The translations under genes were made by a program, and so were the position numbers. A stretch of DNA of 5,799 nt from Flavobacteriales bacterium (lineage in GTDB: Bacteria > Bacteroidota > Bacteroidia > Flavobacteriales > Parvicellaceae): the NCBI GenBank assembly GCA_014239715.1, contig JAAZYJ010000181.1, forward strand, positions 1-5,799, written 5' to 3'. The notes beneath the pieces are model-generated. The model did no database searches. It worked only from the letters and a program-made list of their open reading frames with translations, and was not told where the DNA came from. The first letter of the stretch is position 1, and each line of letters starts with the position of its first letter. This document shows positions 1 to 5,799 of the stretch, piece after piece.

Positions 1-1639
1 CGTAATTAAAGAAGTTATGTTTTTCGGAATCCCCTAGTGACGCATCAGGAAAACGACCATTCCGCATATACCCCGTTCTCCAAAAAGTAGTGTTTGAAAC
101 TGTCAACCCAAGATACCCATCAAGCTTCGACGATTTCCAATCCAGGTTAGCAAAGGCATCATAAGTATGCACGTTAATATCATAATTGTATCCAAATACT
201 TCTCCCTTATCAATTATGTTATTGTAATTGTTGAGATCATTTTGGGCAGAAAGACTATCCGAAAAATCACGTTGTGCGAATTGATCAACATCAACCCAGA
301 ATTCCCCACCCAATAGGTCATCCAATAATTTGTAGTTTTTGCTTTTGTATATATCTGCCCTAGCGCCTGTTGACAGGTATAGGTTTTCCTTTAAGCTACC
401 GTTGTACCAGACTTTTACACCAAACTGTCTTGGGTCTTGCCTGTACTCTTCCAGTATGTACTTTGATCTGTTTCCTGTTAGGGTGGTTCCTATTTCGCCA
501 TTAGGATCTTCTATCGTATACAAGTTCTTATAATTTGCATTGTATAGTGCATCCCAGTTAATTTGGGTAACATCGCTGTTCCCCGTTGTCCAATCAGAAT
601 TTTGAATGGCTGCATAACCAGGGTTTTCAACCACGTTATAGCTTGGCAGATATCTATAATAGTCGGGTCTCGGATCGGGTGCCTCATACCAGTTTAGGTT
701 TGAATTAGCCGTCCTGCCAACTATACCATATGCTGTCGTGGTCAGCTTGGATGTCTTAGACAATTTAAGGTCGTGCGTCAGGAATATGTACGGCTTGTGG
801 TTATTTCTAACTCTAGCATTCCTCTTAGTACTGTCACTACCATCTGAGTTGGATTGCCAGCCCCAATATGGATTGTAAAAATTATTTCCGGTTAGGTCAT
901 ATGCTTCTTGAACCGCAATTCCCTGACGCTCTTGCACCGTCGGTGATCCAAACCCCGACAATGTAAGCTGATGCTTGTCGTTTATTTTTTTCATAACTGA
1001 CAAATAGTAGCTGCCGCCGTTAAATGAGCTTCCCTCCACATAACCTTCATTGGAGTATCTGAACGCACCCGAAAAGGCAATCGCCCAACCATTGTCCATT
1101 AGGCCTGTGGAATGTGTAATTATTGCCCTCTGTCTGTACGTCCGATTTGTAAGGGCATATGATATTCTTGTACCCTTCCTTATGTTTGTGGGGCGAAGGT
1201 CAATGTTTGAATATCCACCAACATTTCCGAAGCCCATGTTCGCTGAGCTTATCCCCTGCCGATTTTCAGGATACCTTGTAACATCATTTAATCCTCCCCA
1301 ATACGCCCAGATCGCCCACCCAGACTCCCGGTCGTTCAGTGGAATTCCATTCATCATGATCTGAGTATTTTCAGAGCTATATCCTCTGAACCGATATCGA
1401 GCAGCACTAAAATTGAAGCCGGCAATAGACATGTACACATCTCTTGATGATTGCAATATTCCTGACACATCCTGACTCTGTTCCTCAGATTCCAATTCAT
1501 CTGCAGAAACAGTAAATACTGGAATGATGTTTGATCCTACGGAAAGAGTATCCGTCTTTGATCTTGAGGTATCCGTTTGTGAATTTACACATGGTATTAT
1601 AAGTATAAAAACGAATATGAGAAAGAGTCTGCCTTGCAT
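1..1639 (-). CDS. TonB-dependent outer-membrane receptor, 5' part (C-terminus beyond left edge)
   Basis: An uninterrupted reading frame of 546 codons runs from the ATG at 1639 off the left edge of the window. The protein is an outer-membrane beta-barrel receptor that would import a ligand using TonB energy. Residues 1-20 form a signal peptide with a hydrophobic core (LFLIFVFILII), likely cleaved near NSQ. DTLSV at 30-34 resembles a TonB box. A plug domain covers roughly 45-150, including RYRFRGY (81-87), MMNGIPLND (95-103) and GGLNDV (115-120). The rest is barrel sequence rich in aromatic residues and Asn/Gly with alternating strands. The start is secure because an in-frame TGA lies at 1684-1682 and the signal peptide begins at this ATG. 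No Bacteroidota-type carboxypeptidase-regulatory-like domain fits between signal peptide and plug. There is no strong Shine-Dalgarno. It is divergent from two exported EEP proteins, which hints at a shared substrate. The ligand is unknown. Confidence 0.9.
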   Translation of the reverse strand, partial: MQGRLFLIFVFILIIPCVNSQTDTSRSKTDTLSVGSNIIPVFTVSADELESEEQSQDVSGILQSSRDVYMSIAGFNFSAARYRFRGYSSENTQIMMNGIPLNDRESGWAIWAYWGGLNDVTRYPENRQGISSANMGFGNVGGYSNIDLRPTNIRKGTRISYALTNRTYRQRAIITHSTGLMDNGWAIAFSGAFRYSNEGYVEGSSFNGGSYYLSVMKKINDKHQLTLSGFGSPTVQERQGIAVQEAYDLTGNNFYNPYWGWQSNSDGSDSTKRNARVRNNHKPYIFLTHDLKLSKTSKLTTTAYGIVGRTANSNLNWYEAPDPRPDYYRYLPSYNVVENPGYAAIQNSDWTTGNSDVTQINWDALYNANYKNLYTIEDPNGEIGTTLTGNRSKYILEEYRQDPRQFGVKVWYNGSLKENLYLSTGARADIYKSKNYKLLDDLLGGEFWVDVDQFAQRDFSDSLSAQNDLNNYNNIIDKGEVFGYNYDINVHTYDAFANLDWKSSKLDGYLGLTVSNTTFWRTGYMRNGRFPDASLGDSEKHNFFNY

Positions 1640-1844
1640 ATTATTAAGAACCTCTGAATCGATTTGGTTGACTAAAGTAAATCAAATATTTCTTTTCACC
1701 ATCCTACACTATCGTAGGCATACAGGCAATCCGGAGAAATTGGTTTATTGGTCGAAAATACCTTGTTTGAATTTAATTATTTGATAATATTGCAACAACC
1801 TGGTTCGAAATGAAATATTTACGAACACCATAAGCACACACGCC
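1640..1844. other. Divergent intergenic spacer between the receptor and the EEP gene pair
   Basis: This 205-bp AT-rich spacer must hold the promoters for both the receptor (minus) and the EEP genes (plus). I searched both strands for the Bacteroidota -7 element TAnnTTTG and found no perfect match, only partial ones such as TACTTTAG on the minus strand about 30 nt from the receptor start. Two short inverted repeats are present: CCTAC (1703-1707) with GTAGG (1714-1718), and GTTCG (1803-1807) with CGAAC (1822-1826), the latter just upstream of the EEP start. Both are five-base arms and may be chance. No open reading frame here looks like a gene. Confidence 0.7.
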
Positions 1845-2912
1845 ATGAAACACTGCGTAACACTACTTGTTCTCGGATTCATTTTTTTTCCTTTTTATTC
1901 TCAAAAGATCGAGCTTAATAAGGACAAGGATTACAAATTAGCCGCCATAGGCTTCTATAATCTTGAAAATTTGTTTGATACTATCGTAGATCCCAATCCA
2001 CATCTAATCCTTCAAGAAGAGTTCACACCCGTCGGCAAGAAAAATTGGAACACCCCTAAGTATCTCGAAAAACTGAATAACATGGCAACTGTAATCAGTC
2101 AGATCGGAACCGAAGCTACACCGGATGGATTAGCTGTTCTGGGAGTGTGCGAAATCGAGAATAGGAGTGTTCTGGAAGACCTGGTAAAGACTAACCTATT
2201 AGCTTCTAGAAATTACCAAATTGTTCACTATGACTCTCCGGACCATAGAGGAGTTGATGTCGGGTTCTTATATAACCCCAATTATTTCAAGGTCACTTCG
2301 TCAAAAAACTATGCAGTAACGATTCCCGGAGATCCTGATTGGACCACGAGAGACGAACTATTAGTGAGCGGAGAGCTTGACGGGGAAAGAATGCACTTTA
2401 TTATTTGCCACTGGCCTTCCAGAAGAGGCGGAGAAAAGAAAAGTCGTCCCAAACGAATAATTGCGGCTAAAATGGCGAGAAGCATCACCGATTCAATTCA
2501 AGCAGCTGAACCAAATGCCAAAATAATTATAATGGGAGACCTGAATGACAACCCGCTTAGTCCAAGTATAAAAGAAGGGTTAATGGCTAAACGAAAAGTG
2601 GAAGAGCTAGGAAACAGAGACCTATATAACCCCATGGAAAACCTTCACCGCAAAGGTATTGGGACCCATTTCTGGAGGGACAACCCTAATGTTTTTGACA
2701 TGATCATTCTTAGTTCGTCCATAGTGCCAAAAGACAATGACTTCAGCAATTACCAATTTTACAAAGCAAAAGTATTTAGCAAGAACTACCTTAAACAACA
2801 AACGGGAAACTGGAAAGGGTACCCTTTCAGAACGTTTGCAGGAGGCAGCTATCTGGGAGGTTATTCAGATCATTTTCCTGTATATATGCTTGCTGTCAAA
2901 GAAATCAACTGA
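1845..2912 (+). CDS. Exported endonuclease/exonuclease/phosphatase (EEP) superfamily protein
   Basis: This 355-residue protein is a metal-dependent phosphoesterase, probably a nuclease, acting outside the cytoplasm. Residues 1-19 form a signal peptide (VTLLVLGFIFFPFYS) without a lipobox cysteine. The EEP motifs follow in canonical order: FYNLENLFD (37-45), the metal-binding Glu in CEIEN (102-106, E103 or E105), VDVGFLYN (137-144), the catalytic-type His in CHWPSRR (188-194), GDLNDNP (231-237) with Asp232 and Asn234, FDMII (284-288), and the terminal SDH at 341-343. All expected active-site positions are therefore present. It ends about a dozen residues after SDH, so it has no T9SS sorting domain and should remain periplasmic. 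The architecture matches the Bacteroidota proteins often annotated simply as 'endonuclease'. The stop is four bases before the next EEP gene, so the two are surely co-transcribed. The start is chosen because it begins the signal peptide; no Shine-Dalgarno is seen. Whether the substrate is DNA, RNA, a lipid or a phosphoester cannot be read from sequence. Confidence 0.9.
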   Translation: MKHCVTLLVLGFIFFPFYSQKIELNKDKDYKLAAIGFYNLENLFDTIVDPNPHLILQEEFTPVGKKNWNTPKYLEKLNNMATVISQIGTEATPDGLAVLGVCEIENRSVLEDLVKTNLLASRNYQIVHYDSPDHRGVDVGFLYNPNYFKVTSSKNYAVTIPGDPDWTTRDELLVSGELDGERMHFIICHWPSRRGGEKKSRPKRIIAAKMARSITDSIQAAEPNAKIIIMGDLNDNPLSPSIKEGLMAKRKVEELGNRDLYNPMENLHRKGIGTHFWRDNPNVFDMIILSSSIVPKDNDFSNYQFYKAKVFSKNYLKQQTGNWKGYPFRTFAGGSYLGGYSDHFPVYMLAVKEIN

Positions 2913-2916
2913 TTAC

Positions 2917-4131
2917 ATGAAAAGAGCTTCATCCATTTTATTCTTTACTTTTCTCTTCCCAGCTGTGTTCTCTGCACAAGACACGGTAAGGTTGATGACG
3001 TACAACATTTTAAACTATCCGTATGTAGCCGCAACCAGAGCAGACACTCTGGCAATTATTGTAGACGATGTCCTCCCAGACATCATGATCATAAATGAGC
3101 TACAGAACAATTCAGGAGCAACGACAATTTTTAATAATGCTATGAACACTAATGGCAGAACGTACTATAGCAAAGCTATTTTTTACAATGGTCCGGATTC
3201 GGACAACATGTGCTATTATGACAATTCGAAATTCGGTCTTTCATCTCAACGGCAACTATCAACCGCAATTCGAGATATAAGTGAGTATGTCTTGTATTGG
3301 AAGGGAAATTTACCAAGCGCTGACACGATCTTCTTAAATGTATATTCCGTTCATTTAAAGGCTGGAAACAGCACTTCAAATGAAGCACAGCGCTTGACGG
3401 AAGCTCAGGTTATAAAAAACAGGTTGGATGAAAGAGGAAGTGCTGAAAACGTATTTGTCGGTGGTGATTTCAACATCTATAGCAATCTTGAAGCTGCTTA
3501 TACGGAGCTGATTACCGGCGGCACCGTAGATCTGTATGACCCAATAAATAGTGCCGGAAGTTGGCATGCTAATGCTGCATACGCCAACATACACACACAG
3601 GCGACAGGTTCAATTAATGGAGGTTCCGGAGGCGGATTAGATGACCGTTTTGACTTCTTCTTAGTGAATTCTGACATTATCAATGGAGATCAATCTGTTC
3701 AATACATAACGAATACATACAAAGCGTACGGGCAAGATGGTAATCGATATAATTCCGATCTAAATGTATGGCCGGCAAACACTGTAGTCTCTCCTGAAAT
3801 TGCATCGGCACTTTACAACATGTCTGACCACCTCCCTGTTATCATGGATGTTGTAATTGACCCAACATTAGGTATTGAAAACAGCAAGGGGATCAATTGG
3901 AAATTCTATTATTCGCAGGAAGCCGGGGGTCTGGTTCTGAATTGCAATAAAATTGAAAATGACATTGAAATAGAAATAAACGATCTGACAGGAAAGCGAA
4001 TAAAACGAGCGACTTTTGGCAATTCCAACTACGCTAGAGTTCAATTGAACAATCTTCGACCAGGGGTATATATAGCTACTGTAAACAGTAATGAAATACA
4101 CCATTCCATCAAATTTATCGTTCGTCAATAA
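2917..4131 (+). CDS. EEP-superfamily hydrolase with C-terminal T9SS sorting domain
   Basis: This 404-residue protein appears to be a nuclease or phosphoesterase delivered to the cell surface or medium by type IX secretion. Residues 1-20 are a signal peptide (ILFFTFLFPAVFSA), cleaved before QDT. The EEP domain spans about 24-315: MTYNILNYP (27-35), metal-binding Glu in NEL (60-62, E61), VHLKAG with His146, GGDFN (182-186, Asp184 and Asn186), DDRFDF (242-247) and MSDHLPV (302-308). After a short linker, residues 320-404 form a type A sorting domain of beta strands: NDLTGKRIKR (355-364), then LRPGVYIATV (380-389), ending KFIVRQ. The frame stays open upstream to an ATG at 2737, but that start would overlap the preceding gene by 176 bp and bury the signal peptide, so 2917 is preferred. 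A Gly/Ser-rich stretch (231-240) precedes the DDRFDF motif. It sits four bases after the first EEP gene. Its 3' end overlaps the convergent hydrolase gene by 17 bp. Confidence 0.92.
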   Translation: MKRASSILFFTFLFPAVFSAQDTVRLMTYNILNYPYVAATRADTLAIIVDDVLPDIMIINELQNNSGATTIFNNAMNTNGRTYYSKAIFYNGPDSDNMCYYDNSKFGLSSQRQLSTAIRDISEYVLYWKGNLPSADTIFLNVYSVHLKAGNSTSNEAQRLTEAQVIKNRLDERGSAENVFVGGDFNIYSNLEAAYTELITGGTVDLYDPINSAGSWHANAAYANIHTQATGSINGGSGGGLDDRFDFFLVNSDIINGDQSVQYITNTYKAYGQDGNRYNSDLNVWPANTVVSPEIASALYNMSDHLPVIMDVVIDPTLGIENSKGINWKFYYSQEAGGLVLNCNKIENDIEIEINDLTGKRIKRATFGNSNYARVQLNNLRPGVYIATVNSNEIHHSIKFIVRQ

Positions 4132-4879
4132 AGCCCTTTACCATTTCATAAAACTGATCCGGGGCCTCAGCATGTACCCAATGCCCGACCCCTTTGATGG
4201 TTTGAATTATTGCGGAAGTAAACTGACTTTTGATTACAGCATAATCAGTCTCGAGAATGTAATTGGACAAATCACCTCTAACAAATAAAGTAGGCATTTC
4301 TACTTGCTCTTCAGGCAATTCTGATAAAATGTTTTCCATATCTCTGGTAAGGACATACAAATTAAATCGCCATTCCAGCTGACTCTTTTTCTCCCAGTAT
4401 AAATTCTTCAATAAAAATTGTCTTAGAACTGTATCGGGGATAAACTCAGCCAAACGAGCATCACAAGACGTTCTAGTCTTTTCAATAGTAAGATCTATAG
4501 CATTTAACCCTTCCACAATTGTATTGTGATGCATCGGGTATTCTTTGGGAGCAATATCCACTATCACCAGCTTGGTCAACCTGGTGTCATCCAACTGTGC
4601 ATAGGTCATGGCTGTTTTGCCTCCCATTGAGTGCCCAACTAAGATAATGTCTTCCAGATCCTTTTCCAGTATGAACTCATCTAAATCATCCGCCATCAGC
4701 TCATAGGTGTGATCATTGGAATGCCCCGATCTACCGTGATTTCTTTGGTCAATAAGGTAAACATGGAAATCCTTGCTTAGCCGTTTTCCCAAGCTCTGCC
4801 AATTATCGGAAGACCCAAATAAACCGTGCAATATGATCAGTGGTTGCCCTGAGCCGTATTCCCTGTAATTAAGATTCAT
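4115..4879 (-). CDS. Alpha/beta hydrolase, YbfF-type esterase
   Basis: This 254-residue cytoplasmic protein has no signal peptide and a full-length alpha/beta-hydrolase fold. The oxyanion-hole motif is LHGLFGSSDNW (17-27). DQRNHGRS (44-51) follows, then the nucleophile elbow VGHSMGG (81-87) with Ser84, VIVDIAP (105-111) and the catalytic His in GVGHWVHAE (230-238, His233). The acid is either Asp108 in VDIAP or Asp203 in RGDLSNYI; I cannot decide between them from sequence. The HGLFGS, NHG, GHSMGGK and GHWVHAE signatures together match the YbfF esterase group, whose physiological substrate is not well defined (short acyl or thioester-type esters are typical in vitro). The start overlaps the pdxJ stop as ATGA, implying translational coupling. 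A purine-rich AAGGGAG lies five bases upstream. The gene probably depends on the pdxJ promoter. Its stop lies within the 3' end of the convergent EEP gene. Confidence 0.9.
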   Translation of the reverse strand: MNLNYREYGSGQPLIILHGLFGSSDNWQSLGKRLSKDFHVYLIDQRNHGRSGHSNDHTYELMADDLDEFILEKDLEDIILVGHSMGGKTAMTYAQLDDTRLTKLVIVDIAPKEYPMHHNTIVEGLNAIDLTIEKTRTSCDARLAEFIPDTVLRQFLLKNLYWEKKSQLEWRFNLYVLTRDMENILSELPEEQVEMPTLFVRGDLSNYILETDYAVIKSQFTSAIIQTIKGVGHWVHAEAPDQFYEMVKGFIDER

Positions 4880-5592
4880 CTCAACTCCCTTAGGTAAAGT
4901 CCAACCGTGTTTTCAAACCCATAGTACAGCGAATCTGCCACGAATGCATGTCCGATTGACACTTCTAACAAATCGGGGACCTTCTCGCTGAAGAATTTTA
5001 AATTGTCTCGATTAAGGTCATGACCGGCATTCAATCCCAAACTTAATTCCTTGGCTTTAATCCCCGCTTCTACAAACGGAGCAATCGCCACTTCCCTGTC
5101 TTTCATATAATCGATTGCATATGATTCCGTATATAATTCAACCCGGTCTGTTCCGACCTCCGAAGCTCCTTCCAGCATTTCCTGTTTGGCATCAACAAAA
5201 ATAGATGTTCTGATACCGGCACTTTTAAATACCGATATGATCTCGGTCAGATATTTCCTATTATTAATTGTATCCCATCCATGATTGCTTGTTAGCTGAT
5301 TTTCGACATCCGGAACCAGTGTTACCTGATCAGGTTTAACATCTAATACCAGATCTACGAACCTTTCCTCCATAGGATTACCTTCAATATTAAGCTCGGT
5401 TTTTATTATTGCGGAAAGTCGTTTTACGTCAGCATAACGAATGTGCCGTTCATCCGGCCGAGGATGCACCGTTATACCCTGAGCTCCATATAGCTCCAGA
5501 TCCTTCGCCACTTGAATTACATCCGGCACGTTACCGCCCCTGGCATTTCTTAGAGTGGCCACCTTATTAATATTCACACTTAATCGAGTCAT
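4876..5592 (-). CDS. pdxJ: Pyridoxine 5'-phosphate synthase PdxJ
   Basis: This 238-residue cytoplasmic enzyme condenses 1-deoxy-D-xylulose 5-phosphate with 3-amino-2-oxopropyl phosphate to give pyridoxine 5'-phosphate, the ring-closing step of the DXP-dependent vitamin B6 pathway. It is a complete TIM barrel of normal family length. Recognisable signatures are VNINKVATLRNARGG (6-20), GITVHPRPDERHIR (39-52) with His43, Arg45 and His50, NIEGNP (68-73) with Glu70, VELYTE with Glu152, GLNAGHDLN (186-194) with His191, and the phosphate-binding SIGHAF (212-217). These correspond to the active-site His45, Glu72, Glu153 and His193 of the E. coli enzyme. The 'NINK' near the N-terminus replaces 'NIDH' of E. 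coli; I recall this as the usual Bacteroidota form. The start is the first ATG after an upstream TAG in the spacer. It is first in a two-gene unit with the downstream hydrolase (ATGA overlap) and is divergent from a CBS-like gene. Confidence 0.97.
   Translation of the reverse strand: MTRLSVNINKVATLRNARGGNVPDVIQVAKDLELYGAQGITVHPRPDERHIRYADVKRLSAIIKTELNIEGNPMEERFVDLVLDVKPDQVTLVPDVENQLTSNHGWDTINNRKYLTEIISVFKSAGIRTSIFVDAKQEMLEGASEVGTDRVELYTESYAIDYMKDREVAIAPFVEAGIKAKELSLGLNAGHDLNRDNLKFFSEKVPDLLEVSIGHAFVADSLYYGFENTVGLYLRELR
4885..4891 (-). promoter_or_regulatory. Possible Shine-Dalgarno for the hydrolase gene, inside the pdxJ 3' end
   Basis: On the minus strand AAGGGAG lies five bases before the hydrolase ATG (4879-4877), a good ribosome-binding distance. 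It is part of the pdxJ codons for Leu-Arg-Glu-Leu near the C-terminus. None of the other starts in the window shows such a motif, so this one stands out, but in Bacteroidota Shine-Dalgarno pairing is rarely used and the match could be incidental to the coding sequence. Confidence 0.35.
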
Positions 5593-5708
5593 CTAATTTT
5601 GGCATATCAATCGTTTTAACGAGATTATCAGGCTGTCCATCAAGTTCCGCACGATTGTTGCATTATTTTTTTAAATATCAAAGTTATAATTAATACATTG
5701 TTCCCTGA
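5593..5708. other. Divergent intergenic spacer between pdxJ and the CBS-like gene
   Basis: This 116-bp spacer separates two genes transcribed away from each other, so it should contain both promoters. It includes an AT-rich core (about 5660-5695), the candidate minus-strand -7 element and the first arm of the 11-bp inverted repeat. If the -7 element is real, pdxJ would have an untranslated leader of roughly 80 bases, while the CBS-like gene would have a very short leader if transcription starts after the TATAAT-like box. No small gene or riboswitch motif is recognised. Confidence 0.6.
5679..5686 (-). promoter_or_regulatory. Candidate -7 promoter element for pdxJ-hydrolase
   Basis: The minus strand reads TAACTTTG, a perfect match to the Bacteroidota -7 consensus TAnnTTTG, about 87 bases before the pdxJ start. 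It is the only perfect match noticed in the two intergenic spacers. No clear TTG-type -33 element is seen at the usual distance upstream, so the call rests on one eight-base motif. On the plus strand the overlapping TATAAT (5685-5690) might serve the CBS-like gene, with TTG at 5658-5660 as a poorly spaced partner; that is weaker still. Confidence 0.35.
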
Positions 5709-5769
5709 ATGATTGCTCTCGATTTAATAACAGATGAGGTCCCTCCGTTAAAATTTACGGAACAATGTA
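5694..5769. repeat. Perfect 11-bp inverted repeat bracketing the CBS-like gene start
   Basis: TACATTGTTCC at 5694-5704 is the exact reverse complement of GGAACAATGTA at 5759-5769. After one mismatch the match continues for three more bases outward (5690-5692 with 5771-5773). The 54-base interval holds the start codon of the CBS-like gene, and the second arm lies in its codons 17-21. The first arm also lies just upstream of the candidate pdxJ -7 element as read on the minus strand. The repeat is directly visible; any role as paired operators or as an mRNA stem is inference. Confidence 0.6.
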
Positions 5770-5799
5770 CTAAGGCACTGCACTGGATGGAAGAGTTCC
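5709..5799 (+). CDS. Probable CBS-domain protein, N-terminal fragment (runs off right edge)
   Basis: Thirty codons are visible before the window ends, with no stop. An in-frame TGA directly precedes the ATG (5706-5708), so this is the earliest possible start. The protein begins MIALDLITDEVPPLKFTEQC and continues with KALHWMEEF at 22-30. This closely resembles the opening of a CBS domain, in which a short strand and a helix carrying 'aL.wM.ef' precede the 'shlpVvd' strand. Small CBS-domain proteins starting in this way are, from memory, frequently encoded beside pdxJ and upstream of NAD kinase in Bacteroidota. CBS domains usually bind adenine nucleotides and regulate a partner. There is no signal peptide. 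The domain itself is cut off, so the assignment depends on N-terminal resemblance and gene context. Confidence 0.65.
   Translation, partial: MIALDLITDEVPPLKFTEQCTKALHWMEEF

Noticed and set aside
339..533. 64-codon plus-strand reading frame.
   Set aside because: It is a shadow of the receptor barrel region on the opposite strand.
1050..1364. 104-codon plus-strand reading frame.
   Set aside because: It is wholly antisense to the receptor gene, whose protein sequence is strongly recognisable. The translated product has no domain or plausible start context.
1703..1718. Inverted repeat CCTAC / GTAGG with a six-base loop, considered as an operator or terminator.
   Set aside because: Arms of only five bases are expected by chance, and no T-run follows for a terminator.
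1524..1784. 86-codon plus-strand reading frame covering the receptor start and spacer.
   Set aside because: More than a third is antisense to the receptor signal peptide and plug start, and the rest reads like translated AT-rich spacer. No signature or upstream signal supports it.
1803..1826. Inverted repeat GTTCG / CGAAC just upstream of the first EEP gene, considered as a leader hairpin.
   Set aside because: It has five pairs around a 14-base AT-rich loop, so it would be unstable, and nothing else points to regulation there.
2737..2916. Upstream in-frame extension of the T9SS-EEP gene, giving a 464-residue protein.
   Set aside because: It would overlap the preceding EEP gene by 176 bp and place the clear signal peptide at residue 61. 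The ATG at 2917 starts exactly at the signal peptide.
3176..4128. Several minus-strand reading frames of 61-86 codons under the T9SS-EEP gene.
   Set aside because: All are antisense to a well supported gene with intact motifs, and none has recognisable protein features.
4091..4288. 65-codon plus-strand reading frame continuing past the EEP stop.
   Set aside because: It is out of frame with the EEP gene and antisense to the hydrolase C-terminus, whose GHWVHAE motif lies in the same stretch.

Overview
The window looks like a piece of a Bacteroidota chromosome, most likely from the Flavobacteriales or a close relative. The evidence is a C-terminal type IX secretion (T9SS) sorting domain on one exported protein, an outer-membrane TonB-dependent receptor with a secreted hydrolase pair beside it, a PdxJ with the 'NINK' N-terminus that I associate with Bacteroidota, mostly absent Shine-Dalgarno sequences, and AT-leaning DNA. 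The genus cannot be fixed from this sequence alone. No rRNA, tRNA, CRISPR, IS element or phage signature was seen.

Layout. 1-1639 (minus): 5' part of a TonB-dependent outer-membrane receptor whose C-terminal part lies beyond the left edge. 1640-1844: divergent intergenic spacer. 1845-2912 and 2917-4131 (plus): two tightly packed genes for exported endonuclease/exonuclease/phosphatase (EEP) superfamily proteins. The first has only a signal peptide; the second also carries a T9SS sorting domain. 4115-4879 and 4876-5592 (minus): an alpha/beta hydrolase of the YbfF type and pdxJ (pyridoxine 5'-phosphate synthase), joined by an ATGA overlap and transcribed pdxJ first. 5593-5708: divergent spacer. 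5709 to the right edge (plus): start of a gene resembling the small CBS-domain proteins often found next to pdxJ in Bacteroidota.

How it may work together. The left half reads as a surface nutrient module. Two exported metal-dependent phosphoesterases or nucleases, one probably periplasmic and one sent to the cell surface or medium by T9SS, sit opposite a TonB-dependent receptor that could import what they release. Scavenging of nucleic acid or organic phosphate is the natural hypothesis, but the substrate is not visible in the sequence. The right half is ordinary housekeeping: vitamin B6 synthesis plus a cytoplasmic esterase. The two halves meet in a 17-bp tail-to-tail coding overlap with no room for a conventional terminator. 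The most distinctive non-coding signal is a perfect 11-bp inverted repeat (5694-5704 / 5759-5769) bracketing the start codon of the CBS-like gene.
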